From: Acetobacteraceae bacterium
Lineage (GTDB): Bacteria > Pseudomonadota > Alphaproteobacteria > Acetobacterales > Acetobacteraceae
Length of the DNA: 37,949 bases
Direction of reading: 5' to 3'
Assembly (NCBI GenBank): GCA_024280945.1
Contig: JAMXLO010000004.1
Location: forward strand, 1 to 37,949
Position 1 is the stretch's first letter. Each line of letters opens with the position of its first letter. A program made the position numbers and the translations under genes. Positions 1 to 7,181 of this stretch are shown here, piece after piece. The notes under the pieces were generated by a model. That model searched no databases. It had not been told where the DNA came from and saw nothing but the letters and a program-made list of their open reading frames with translations.

Positions 1-249
1 ACTGGAGACACCGAGCACGCCGCTGAGGGCCGATTGAAATCAGCGTTTCGCCACCTCGTAGATCGAGGTCGATCGATTGTGCTTATATCCGATCGCTCAG
101 AGCCGGTTGTTGGAGGTGTCCAGCTGGCTCAGCGAATGGTCACGCCGGGAGCAGCGAAACCCGACCCAACACAGCCACCGTTTCGTCGCCCGTTAGAAGC
201 TATGCACCCGATGCGGCCATGCCATCGCAGCCGATCGATCCGCCCCCGG
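1..249. other. gene-free left edge
   Basis: About 250 bases before the iron permease promoter. A reading frame spans bases 34-342 on the plus strand, but its product is rich in Arg/Pro/Ser, has no recognisable motif and overlaps the permease start in another frame, so I do not call it a gene. No RNA gene or repeat is evident. Confidence 0.4.
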
Positions 250-278
250 TTGACCAAAGGCGGGCGCTCCCCTAATTG
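250..278 (+). promoter_or_regulatory. putative sigma-70 promoter of the iron permease
   Basis: TTGACC at 250-255 and TAATTG at 273-278 are separated by 17 bases, the ideal sigma-70 spacing, and end 32 bases before the permease ATG. The -10 overlaps a small A/T-rich palindrome (GCAATTGC, about 279-286). This could be an operator for an iron-responsive regulator, but it does not match a full Fur box, so that part is speculation. Confidence 0.4.
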
Positions 279-310
279 CAATTGCGAACGTGTCGCATCT
301 AGGGACGCCG

Positions 311-1150
311 ATGCTCGCGAGCCTGATCATTGTCTTCCGTGAGGTCATCGAGGCAGGCTTGATCGTCGGCATTGTCCTGGCGGCAACGCGATCGGTGCCG
401 CAACGTGGGTGGTGGATCGCGGCCGGCGGTCTTGGCGGGGTGCTGGGCGCCTGCGTGGTTGCCGCTTTCGCGGGCGAACTCGGCGCCTTGTTCAGCGGCT
501 CCGGCCAGGAGCTGTTCAATGCCGCAATCCTGCTGACGGCGGTGGCCATGCTGACCTGGCACAACACCTGGATGGCGAGCCACGGCCGCGAGTTGGCACG
601 CGAAGTCCGCGCCGTGGGTAGCGCAGTCTCCGCCGGAGAGCGGCCGCTGACCGCGCTTGCGGTCGTGGTCGGGATCGCGGTGCTGCGCGAGGGCTCCGAG
701 GTCGTGCTCTTCCTCTATGGCGTATCCGCTGCCGGAGGAACCACGGTCGCTGGCATGCTGGCCGGCGGCGTTATCGGTATCGCCACTGGCGCCGCGTTAT
801 CGGCCCTGATCTATCTCGGCTTGCTGGCGGTCCCGGCGCACCGCTTGTTCGCGGTCACGACAGGCCTGATCACACTGCTGGCCGCCGGACTGGCAGCCCA
901 GGCGGTCTTCTTCCTGCAGCAGGCGGATTACCTGCCGGGCCTGGCGACACCGGTCTGGGATACCTCCTGGCTGCTCGGCGACGACAGCGTCCCCGGGCGC
1001 CTCCTGCACACGCTCATCGGCTACACCGCCACACCGGACGTGGCGCAGTTGCTGGCATATGCCCTGGTCATCGCGATGATGCTGGCGCTGATGCGGGTCG
1101 CCCGCGACCGAACGGCCGCATCCCAGCAGCCGGTGCGCTCGTCCTCCTGA
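311..1150 (+). CDS. FTR1-family iron permease
   Basis: Predicted seven-helix inner-membrane high-affinity iron transporter of the FTR1/EfeU family, 279 residues. Two REXXE iron-binding motifs are visible: REVIE at residues 10-14 in the first helix and REGSE at 126-130. The rest is mostly hydrophobic Ala/Leu/Val/Gly segments. The ATG at 311 is preferred over a GTG at 290 because AGGG lies about seven bases upstream and FTR1 proteins begin right at the first REXXE helix. Family members usually work with EfeO/EfeB, a multicopper oxidase or P19. None is present here, so the gene is an orphan and its electron or ligand partner is not visible. It converges with the GST gene, the stops being 20 bases apart. 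Confidence 0.9.
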   Translation: MLASLIIVFREVIEAGLIVGIVLAATRSVPQRGWWIAAGGLGGVLGACVVAAFAGELGALFSGSGQELFNAAILLTAVAMLTWHNTWMASHGRELAREVRAVGSAVSAGERPLTALAVVVGIAVLREGSEVVLFLYGVSAAGGTTVAGMLAGGVIGIATGAALSALIYLGLLAVPAHRLFAVTTGLITLLAAGLAAQAVFFLQQADYLPGLATPVWDTSWLLGDDSVPGRLLHTLIGYTATPDVAQLLAYALVIAMMLALMRVARDRTAASQQPVRSSS

Positions 1151-1169
1151 TTTCCATCGCCAGCGGCTA

Positions 1170-1787
1170 TCACCTGTCATCCACCACTGGAGTAGCCACA
1201 ACGGATGGCCGCGCATCGAAGGCGGCGTGCCATGCTGCCAGACGCTCATGCCCGTCACGCCACCGCAGGCCGTCGAACCGGAAATCCAGATACGACAGCG
1301 CAACGCCGATCCCGATATGCCCGATCGTCAGCGCGCCAGTATCAAGCGCATCGGTCTCGCTTTCGAGCGCGTCGACACACGCGCGTAGTTTTGCCTCCCA
1401 CAGCGCCATGTGCGGTGCGCTTTGCCGTTCCGTCGACCGGAAGCGTTCGCCGACCCAGGCCAACGCGATGTCCAGCATGCCGTCCCCCAGCGCCAACTGT
1501 CGCACTGCGGTCAGTCGTTCGGGCCAGGACGGAAATAGCTTCGGCCCGTTGTGCAACGTATCGAGATACTCGCAGATCACCGGTGAATCGTACAACGCAG
1601 TGCCGTCTTCCAGCATCAGCGTCGGGATTTTTCCCAGTGGGTTCACTTGCATCAGTGCAAGATGCGGCGTCGTCCCGCCCACCACTGTCCGCACCGTCTC
1701 GATCCGATCGGCCAGCCCGAGTTCGTGTGCAACAATCATCACCTTGCGCACATAGGGCGAGCGCGGCGACCAGTGCAGCTTCATCAT
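1170..1787 (-). CDS. glutathione S-transferase family protein
   Basis: Cytosolic GST-fold protein of 205 residues, the usual length. The N-terminal thioredoxin-like domain shows SPYVRK (about residues 9-14), the NPLGKIPTL segment with the cis-proline (about 49-57) and the glutathione-binding YDSPVICEYL region (about 66-75). A helical C-terminal domain follows. The Ser in SPYVRK occupies the position that activates glutathione in many bacterial GSTs. Two tandem ATGs (1787 and 1784) are possible, with AAGG nine bases upstream of the first. It diverges from the alpha/beta hydrolase gene across a 68-base gap that must hold both promoters. The substrate cannot be told from sequence. Confidence 0.87.
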   Translation of the reverse strand: MMKLHWSPRSPYVRKVMIVAHELGLADRIETVRTVVGGTTPHLALMQVNPLGKIPTLMLEDGTALYDSPVICEYLDTLHNGPKLFPSWPERLTAVRQLALGDGMLDIALAWVGERFRSTERQSAPHMALWEAKLRACVDALESETDALDTGALTIGHIGIGVALSYLDFRFDGLRWRDGHERLAAWHAAFDARPSVVATPVVDDR

Positions 1788-1855
1788 CTTGTTTGCCTTA
1801 CCACCATGTCCTCCAACGCCTCACTGTGGCATTCTGAGACTGAGGAGGAAACGCG

Positions 1856-2647
1856 ATGAACTGGATCGAAGTGAACGGCACCAGCCTGCGTTACGAGCTC
1901 TCCGGCAGTGGCAAGACGACGCTGGTGCTGGTGCACGAGATGGGCGGAACGCTGGACAGCTGGGACCTGGTGTTGCCGGCGCTGAACAACACCCGCCAGG
2001 TGCTGCGTTACGATACGCGCGGGGCCGGCCTGTCGGAGAAGATCCACGGTCGCGTGACTTTCGACGACATGGCGGACGATCTTGCGGCGCTGCTGGATGC
2101 GATCGGCATCGAGGGAAAAGTGGCACTCGCCGGTACCGCGGTTGGTGGCGCGATCGCCATCCATTTCGCAGTCCGCCACGCGGCGCGCGTTGGCGCCTTG
2201 GTCGTCACCAGTCCCGCGACCGGTGTCGCGGCGGATCGTCGTCAGGCCACGCTGGATCGCGCCACCGCAGCTGAGACGCTGGGCATGCGCGGCATCGCTG
2301 AAGCGAGCGTCCCCGCCTCCTACCCGGCGGAGGTGCGCCACAACGCCGAGGACTTCCGTAAGTTCCGCGCACGCTGGCTGGCCAACGATCCGCACAGTTT
2401 CGCCGCGATCAATCGCATGTTGGCCGACGCCACTGTGACCGAGGAACTGCCGCGCATCGCCTGTCCCACACTGGTGATCGGCTGCAGGCATGACAAGCTT
2501 CGCCCGCCACCGGCGGTCAAGGCGCTGGCGGAGCAAATCCCTGGCGCCGAATACCTCGAAATAAATTCCGGCCATTTCGCCGGAATCCAAACGCCCGGTC
2601 TCGTATCGCAGGCGTTCCACGGCTTCCTGTTCGCGCTGGGATACTGA
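1856..2647 (+). CDS. alpha/beta-hydrolase fold protein lacking the nucleophilic serine
   Basis: A 263-residue alpha/beta hydrolase resembling the 3-oxoadipate enol-lactonase branch. The strand-3 loop HEMGGTLDSW (27-36), the RYDTRGAG motif (51-58), a late Asp in CRHD (D213) and a His in SGHFAG (H240) are all in the expected places. The nucleophile elbow reads G-T-A-V-G-G at 93-98, so the residue that should be Ser/Asp/Cys is Ala95 (codon GCG, 2138-2140). Unless another residue substitutes, ordinary hydrolase chemistry should not work. It could be a non-hydrolytic fold member, a binding protein or a decaying enzyme. The ATG has a strong GAGGAGG site. The antiporter follows in the same frame, directly after the stop. 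Confidence 0.85.
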   Translation: MNWIEVNGTSLRYELSGSGKTTLVLVHEMGGTLDSWDLVLPALNNTRQVLRYDTRGAGLSEKIHGRVTFDDMADDLAALLDAIGIEGKVALAGTAVGGAIAIHFAVRHAARVGALVVTSPATGVAADRRQATLDRATAAETLGMRGIAEASVPASYPAEVRHNAEDFRKFRARWLANDPHSFAAINRMLADATVTEELPRIACPTLVIGCRHDKLRPPPAVKALAEQIPGAEYLEINSGHFAGIQTPGLVSQAFHGFLFALGY

Positions 2648-2689
2648 CGGCTGGGCGCCCACATCGACCCAGGGCTGTTCAAGCCGGCC

Positions 2690-4438
2690 TTGATCATCCT
2701 CGCCGCCGCCGCGCTGGTCATACCTGTGTTCCATCGGTTGCGGCTGAGCCCGGTGCTTGGCTTCATACTGGTCGGCGTTGCAGTCGGTCCGTTCGGGGTC
2801 GCGATGCTGGCCGACCGTCTGCCTTTGCTGTCCTCGATCACTCTGAACACTCCTGAGACGATCGCGCCGATCGCCGAACTCGGCATCAGCACCATGATGT
2901 TCATGATCGGCCTGGAAATGTCGCTGGAGCGCCTGCGCGTGCTGCGGCGCCTGGTACTCGGCTTCGGCCTGCTCCAGTTCGTGCTGTGCGCTGTGGCGAT
3001 CGGCGCACTCGCCTATGCGTTGGGCGCCTCGGCCGTCTTTGCCGCCATCGTCGGGCCGGCGCTCGCGATGTCCTCCACAGCCGTGGTCGTGCCGGTACTG
3101 GCACAGGAGGAACGCCTCAGTGCGCCGGTCGGCCGTGCCTCCCTCGCCGTACTGCTGTTGCAGGATCTAGCCGCCGTACCCGTGCTGTTTCTGCTCAGCG
3201 TATTCGGCGCAAGCGGTGGTTCATTCACCTGGTCGATCGCCGAGGCCGTTGCGGTGGTTCTCGGATTGATTATCGCCGGCCGCCTGGTGCTGCGTCCGTT
3301 GTTCCGCAGCGTCGCACGCACCGGCAGCCCCGAACTGTTCGTCGCCGCCTGTCTTCTGGTGATCCTCGCGACCAGCGTGGCAACTGCGATCGTCGATTTG
3401 CCGATGGAACTGGGCTCGCTGATCGCCGGTCTGCTGTTGGCCGAGACCGAATTCCGCCGCCAGATCGAAGTGACCATCGAGCCATTCAAAGGTCTGCTAC
3501 TCGGCGTCTTCCTGATCTCTGTCGGTATGAGCCTCGATCTCGGCGATGTGGTTGCGGGGGCGTCGGATGTCGTGATCGGCAGTATCGTTCTGGTGGCGGT
3601 CAAGGCCGCGATCATCGCGGGCCTCGCGTTTGCCTTTGGACTGCGCTGGGTCACTGGCCTGCAGGCGGGCCTGCTGCTGGGGCCGGGCGGCGAATTTGGC
3701 TTCGTCATTCTAGGTCTCGCACGCGCCGAAGGCCTGATCGATGCCGCGGCCGTCCGCTTTCCCCTGGTGCTAGCGGCGGTGACCATGGCCTGCATTCCGC
3801 TGCTTTCGGCGCTGGGCCGGCGGGTCTCGCGTCGCTTCATTGACCATGCGATCGATCCGGAGCTGCTGGCCGCGCCACCCGACGTTGCAACGCCACGCGT
3901 GATCATCGCCGGCTTCGGCCGCGTCGGCGCCACGGTCGCGTCGCTGCTCGAAGCGCATGATGTGCCTTATGTCGCTGTAGATAGCGACGCTGACCAGGTG
4001 GCAGCGCAGCGCAAACTGCACCGGCCAGTCTACTGGGGCGACATCGCCCAACCGGAACTGCTGCGCCGCCTCCACATCGACAGCGCACGCGCCCTTGTCG
4101 CCACGATGAGCGATCACGCGGCAACCGATCGGCTGGTCGCCGCCGCTCGTGCCGAGCGTGACGACGTACTGATCGTTGTGCGCGCGCGAGATGCCCGCCA
4201 CGCCGCGCATCTCTATGGCATCGGCGCCACCGATGCGGTGCCGGAAACCATCGAAGCGAGCCTGCAACTATCGGAAGCCGTATTGATCGATCTTGGCGTG
4301 CCTATGGGACCGGTGATCGCCAGCATCCATGAGCGGCGGGCACAGTTGCAGGCCGAGATCAAGGCCATGGCGCCGCACGCAGATGTCCGCCCCTTGGGTC
4401 GCCGCCGCGTGCGCGACATGCTGGCCCGACCTGGCTGA
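2690..4438 (+). CDS. CPA2 family cation:proton antiporter with RCK domain (Kef-like)
   Basis: Inner-membrane monovalent cation (K+/Na+):proton antiporter of the CPA2/Kef type, 582 residues from the TTG at 2690. About twelve membrane segments fill residues 1-375. LGFILVGVAVGPFG (23-36), the MSSTAVVVPVL segment (127-137) and LLQDLAAVP (156-164) are family hallmarks. A cytoplasmic RCK/TrkA-N domain begins at about 402 with GFGRVG (408-413) and Asp431 at the end of beta-2, fitting NAD(H) binding. No ATG lies between the hydrolase stop (2647) and the first helix. Starts are TTG 2690 or a CTG at 2651, both close enough for translational coupling. The glutathione-gated KefC regulatory loop was not identified. 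Confidence 0.88.
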   Translation: MIILAAAALVIPVFHRLRLSPVLGFILVGVAVGPFGVAMLADRLPLLSSITLNTPETIAPIAELGISTMMFMIGLEMSLERLRVLRRLVLGFGLLQFVLCAVAIGALAYALGASAVFAAIVGPALAMSSTAVVVPVLAQEERLSAPVGRASLAVLLLQDLAAVPVLFLLSVFGASGGSFTWSIAEAVAVVLGLIIAGRLVLRPLFRSVARTGSPELFVAACLLVILATSVATAIVDLPMELGSLIAGLLLAETEFRRQIEVTIEPFKGLLLGVFLISVGMSLDLGDVVAGASDVVIGSIVLVAVKAAIIAGLAFAFGLRWVTGLQAGLLLGPGGEFGFVILGLARAEGLIDAAAVRFPLVLAAVTMACIPLLSALGRRVSRRFIDHAIDPELLAAPPDVATPRVIIAGFGRVGATVASLLEAHDVPYVAVDSDADQVAAQRKLHRPVYWGDIAQPELLRRLHIDSARALVATMSDHAATDRLVAAARAERDDVLIVVRARDARHAAHLYGIGATDAVPETIEASLQLSEAVLIDLGVPMGPVIASIHERRAQLQAEIKAMAPHADVRPLGRRRVRDMLARPG

Positions 4439-4474
4439 CACCGCGGTGCTTGACGACCGGTACCGTCAACGTCG

Positions 4475-4582
4475 TTACGCCAGATCGACGACATCAAGCG
4501 CTTCCCGGTAGAACGCCCTTGCTTCGTCTTCGCGCCCGGCAGGCATCGCAAGCTGGACATGATCCAGGAGAAGGATCTTCAT
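4475..4582 (-). pseudogene. 5' remnant of a VOC/glyoxalase-fold gene
   Basis: Beginning five bases after the CoA-transferase beta stop, ATG at 4582 opens a 35-codon frame ending in TAA at 4475. Its product starts MKILLLDHVQLAMPAGREDE and continues ARAFYREALDVV. This is the first beta strand and helix of a VOC-superfamily protein, including the metal-ligand His and the AxxFY helix. Complete relatives are about 120 residues or more. Beyond the stop I find no continuation in any frame up to the antiporter end (4438). It is read as the truncated last gene of the CoA-transferase operon. A short functional peptide is possible but unlikely. Confidence 0.6.
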
Positions 4583-4587
4583 CGGTT

Positions 4588-5268
4588 CTACTGATTGGCG
4601 AGACGTACCTGGGGCAGGTTATCTGGCACCGTCAGCTTGCAGCCGACAGTGGCGCGTACCTCATCCAGCGTAATGCCTGGCGCGATTTCGCGCAGCCTGA
4701 ACCCATCGCCCGTCGGCTCGAACAAGCCGTAGTTGGTCGCCACCAGCTTCACGACACGGCGCGCCGTCACGGGCAATGCACATTGTGCAACGAGGCGCGG
4801 CGCGCCGCTGCGGGTAATCTGCTCCATGATGATGAAGACGCGTTTGGCGCATGCCGCGAGGTCCATCGCACCGCCAATTCCACCGCCCTTCTGTCCGGTG
4901 ATCTTCCAGTTGGCGAAGTCGCCGTTGCAGGCGACCTCGTAGGCGCCCATCACCGTGACATCAATCCGTCCGCCGCGGATGATGCCGAATGAATCCGCAT
5001 GGTGCACCACGGCGGCACCCGGTCTTAGCGTCACATTCTGTCCGCCGGCGTTGACGAGATTCAAATCCTCCTCGCCGGCCGGTGCGATCGGTCCGTAGCC
5101 GATAACACCGTTCTCCGAATGATAGGTGATGTCGCGATCGCCGATATCGGTGTTCGAGCACATGGTGGGAATGCCGACACCCAGATTGACGATCCAGCCG
5201 TCCTGGAATTCGAACGCGATGCGATCCGCCATCTGCTGGCGCGTGAGCCCGTTGGCGCTTCCACTCAT
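4588..5268 (-). CDS. 3-oxoacid CoA-transferase subunit B
   Basis: Beta subunit of a class I CoA-transferase (226 residues), of the succinyl-CoA:3-ketoacid / 3-oxoadipate type. It transfers CoA between succinyl-CoA and a 3-oxo acid. The SENG motif at residues 51-54 carries the catalytic Glu52, which forms the glutamyl-CoA thioester. GVGIPT (31-36) and the QKGGGIGGAMDLA segment are also typical. The ATG at 5268 has AGGAG eight bases upstream. An upstream in-frame ATG at 5298 would lie inside subunit A and add ten unlikely residues. The ATG overlaps the subunit A stop in ATGA. Whether the physiological acid is acetoacetate or 3-oxoadipate cannot be decided here. Confidence 0.9.
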   Translation of the reverse strand: MSGSANGLTRQQMADRIAFEFQDGWIVNLGVGIPTMCSNTDIGDRDITYHSENGVIGYGPIAPAGEEDLNLVNAGGQNVTLRPGAAVVHHADSFGIIRGGRIDVTVMGAYEVACNGDFANWKITGQKGGGIGGAMDLAACAKRVFIIMEQITRSGAPRLVAQCALPVTARRVVKLVATNYGLFEPTGDGFRLREIAPGITLDEVRATVGCKLTVPDNLPQVRLANQ

Positions 5269-6005
5269 CGGCGACGCTCCTGACGGCGGGTTGGCCACAA
5301 ACCATTTGGCGGCGGTGGGACTTTCACCAGCCGATGCACGAAGATGCCCGGCGTATGCACCTGGTCTGGATCGATTGCTCCCGCCGGCAGAATATCTTCA
5401 TCAACCTCGGCGATCGTCACCCGTGCCGCTGTCGCCATCACCGGCGCGAAGTTGCGCTGCGAGCGGTGGAACTGCAGGTTGCCGAAGGTATCGGCGCGCG
5501 TTGCACGAATGAACGCGTAGTCGAGTGGCAGCGCGTATTCCAACAGGTATTCACGACCGTCGATCACCCTTGTCTCGCGCCCCTCGGCGAGTTCGGTCCC
5601 CACGGCAGTCGGCGTATAGAACGCCGGGATACCGGCGCCTGCGGCACGCAGTCTCTCGGCCAATGTACCCTGCGGCACAAGCTCCGCATCAACTTCGCCG
5701 GACTCGTAATACTTGGTGAATGGCAGCACGTCCGTCGGACGCGTCGAGGCGGTGAAGGCGCAAACGACCTTCTTTACCTGCCCATTCTCCACCAGCATGC
5801 CCATGTCAGGCATGCGAGGCTGTTGCGCGCCGCCGGTGGTGTTGCCGATCAGCGTCAGTCGCCTCGCGCCATGTTCCAGTAGCGCTTGGATCAGGTTGAA
5901 CGGCACGCCCGGCATCGCAAAGCCGCCGAACGCGATCGTGGCGCCATCCGGAATGTCCTGCACCGCCTCGCGGAAGCTGCCGACCTGCTTGGATTTCTGC
6001 GTCAT
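5265..6005 (-). CDS. 3-oxoacid CoA-transferase subunit A
   Basis: Alpha subunit of the same class I CoA-transferase, 246 residues. The Gly-rich CoA-binding stretch FGGFAMPGVPFNLI lies about 25 residues from the start (families usually have GGFGxxGxPxxLI). The GTLAERLRAAGAGIPAFYTPT and LPLDYAFIRATRADTFGNL blocks are conserved family segments. The ATG at 6005 follows AGGGGGAA; a longer frame to 6047 has no better site. It overlaps subunit B by four bases, consistent with equimolar synthesis of an alpha2beta2 or (alpha-beta)4 enzyme. The VOC gene lies 79 bases upstream on the same strand and may share its transcript. Confidence 0.9.
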   Translation of the reverse strand: MTQKSKQVGSFREAVQDIPDGATIAFGGFAMPGVPFNLIQALLEHGARRLTLIGNTTGGAQQPRMPDMGMLVENGQVKKVVCAFTASTRPTDVLPFTKYYESGEVDAELVPQGTLAERLRAAGAGIPAFYTPTAVGTELAEGRETRVIDGREYLLEYALPLDYAFIRATRADTFGNLQFHRSQRNFAPVMATAARVTIAEVDEDILPAGAIDPDQVHTPGIFVHRLVKVPPPPNGLWPTRRQERRR

Positions 6006-6084
6006 TTCCCCCTGCCGCGCCGTCTGGAGCGATGGAGAGACATGCATCGAAGGGAGTCAAGGCGCTGCTGTCTTCGGACGTCGG

Positions 6085-6927
6085 TCAGGCGCGAAACTCC
6101 AGCGTCACGCCAAAAGTTTCCGAGGAAGGGACGATGATGCGATCAGCCTCGCGCCGGAGGCCCTTGACCGAGCCGGCGCCCAGCGCTGCTGCCGCGCGTT
6201 CCAGCGAGCGTGTGCGAACAGTGAGGGCAGCCATGAATTCTGGACGATCATCCCGCGGGGCTGCATCGGCAAATTCGTGAGACAACTGCTCCATCGTGAC
6301 GATGTCGAATCGCGACAAACCGACGACTAGGGAAAACCCCGTCCCATTCTGCTGCATGGCATCCTCGCCGAACATGCGGCCGAAGAGGCCAGCCAGCGCC
6401 GATGGTTCGCACGCCGCGATCACTGCGCGCGCGATGCCGGTCGCGCCGTTGGCGTGGTGCCGCCATTCATCGCGCCACACCAGGTCACGCGTGAAATGGT
6501 GACAGAAGTATATGCGCCCCGCCGACACTGTTCCCGCCGTCAGCCGAACGGTGCGGAACCTCGCATCCTTTGCGCCTCCCGGCAGCTCAACGGGACGTGA
6601 AAACTCCAGCGGCGGCTCCACCGCGACCCCAGCCTCGTGCAGTGCTCGATACACGCCGGCGGAGTCCTCGGTGCCGAACACCAGGCCGTTCAGTCCACAG
6701 GGTGCGGCCAGTATCTCCGCTCGCCGCGTGTCGCCGGGGGCGGCGGCGATCAACTCAAGGTATTCGCTGCCCAGAATAGCCAGATGGTTCATTGATCCCA
6801 GCGTGTGATAGCCGCGCGGCGTCATGGTGAAGCCCAGCCGCCGCCAGCAGTCCAACCCGGCATCGATCTGGTCGCGCACGTTGACCACAACGTGATCAAG
6901 CGTCGGCATTGGCAACGGTGCGGCCAT
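6085..6927 (-). CDS. VOC (glyoxalase-like) family protein
   Basis: 280-residue protein of the vicinal-oxygen-chelate superfamily, glyoxalase-like domain 3 type. The N-terminal module starts TLDHVVVNVRDQIDAGLDCW with the metal-ligand-type His and continues to EYLELIAAAPGD, where a Glu ligand is expected. A second module covers roughly 165-280 and ends SETFGVTLEFRA. ATG 6927 has GAGGGGG eight bases upstream; an internal ATG at 6909 is an alternative. Family members include dioxygenases, isomerases and lyases acting on small metabolites. The following CoA-transferase genes suggest a role in the same acid-catabolic route, but the reaction is unknown. Confidence 0.75.
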   Translation of the reverse strand: MAAPLPMPTLDHVVVNVRDQIDAGLDCWRRLGFTMTPRGYHTLGSMNHLAILGSEYLELIAAAPGDTRRAEILAAPCGLNGLVFGTEDSAGVYRALHEAGVAVEPPLEFSRPVELPGGAKDARFRTVRLTAGTVSAGRIYFCHHFTRDLVWRDEWRHHANGATGIARAVIAACEPSALAGLFGRMFGEDAMQQNGTGFSLVVGLSRFDIVTMEQLSHEFADAAPRDDRPEFMAALTVRTRSLERAAAALGAGSVKGLRREADRIIVPSSETFGVTLEFRA

Positions 6928-7034
6928 GATGGTGCCCCCTCACGCAGTAGACGCACCATTGTGACGCAGCGACCGGCGGGAAACAAAGTGACGGCGCCCT
7001 GAGAGCGCCGCCAAGTTTGGGGGGGAAACGTCAC

Positions 7035-7062
7035 GCGGCGATGGCGGGGAGCCATCCGCCGC
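7035..7062 (-). terminator. possible hairpin downstream of ligD
   Basis: GCGGCGATGGC (7035-7045) and GCCATCCGCCGC (7051-7062) pair with one bulged base around a five-base loop, about 120 bases beyond the LigD stop and before the VOC gene. There is no U-tract, so a classic intrinsic terminator is doubtful; it may only slow polymerase. Confidence 0.25.
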
Positions 7063-7181
7063 GCCTCAGACATTGGGCTGCCCTACGTCATGTCAAGGTC
7101 ACAGATTTGAGCGCAGGGTCGCTTGGCAGCGAATTCGCGCCATACGGTCAAAGATGAAAGCCTGTTCATGTGCGGACTCGA

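Noticed and set aside
34-342. Possible small gene at the left edge
   Set aside because: No ribosome site or recognisable domain, Arg/Pro-rich, and it overlaps the permease start and promoter.
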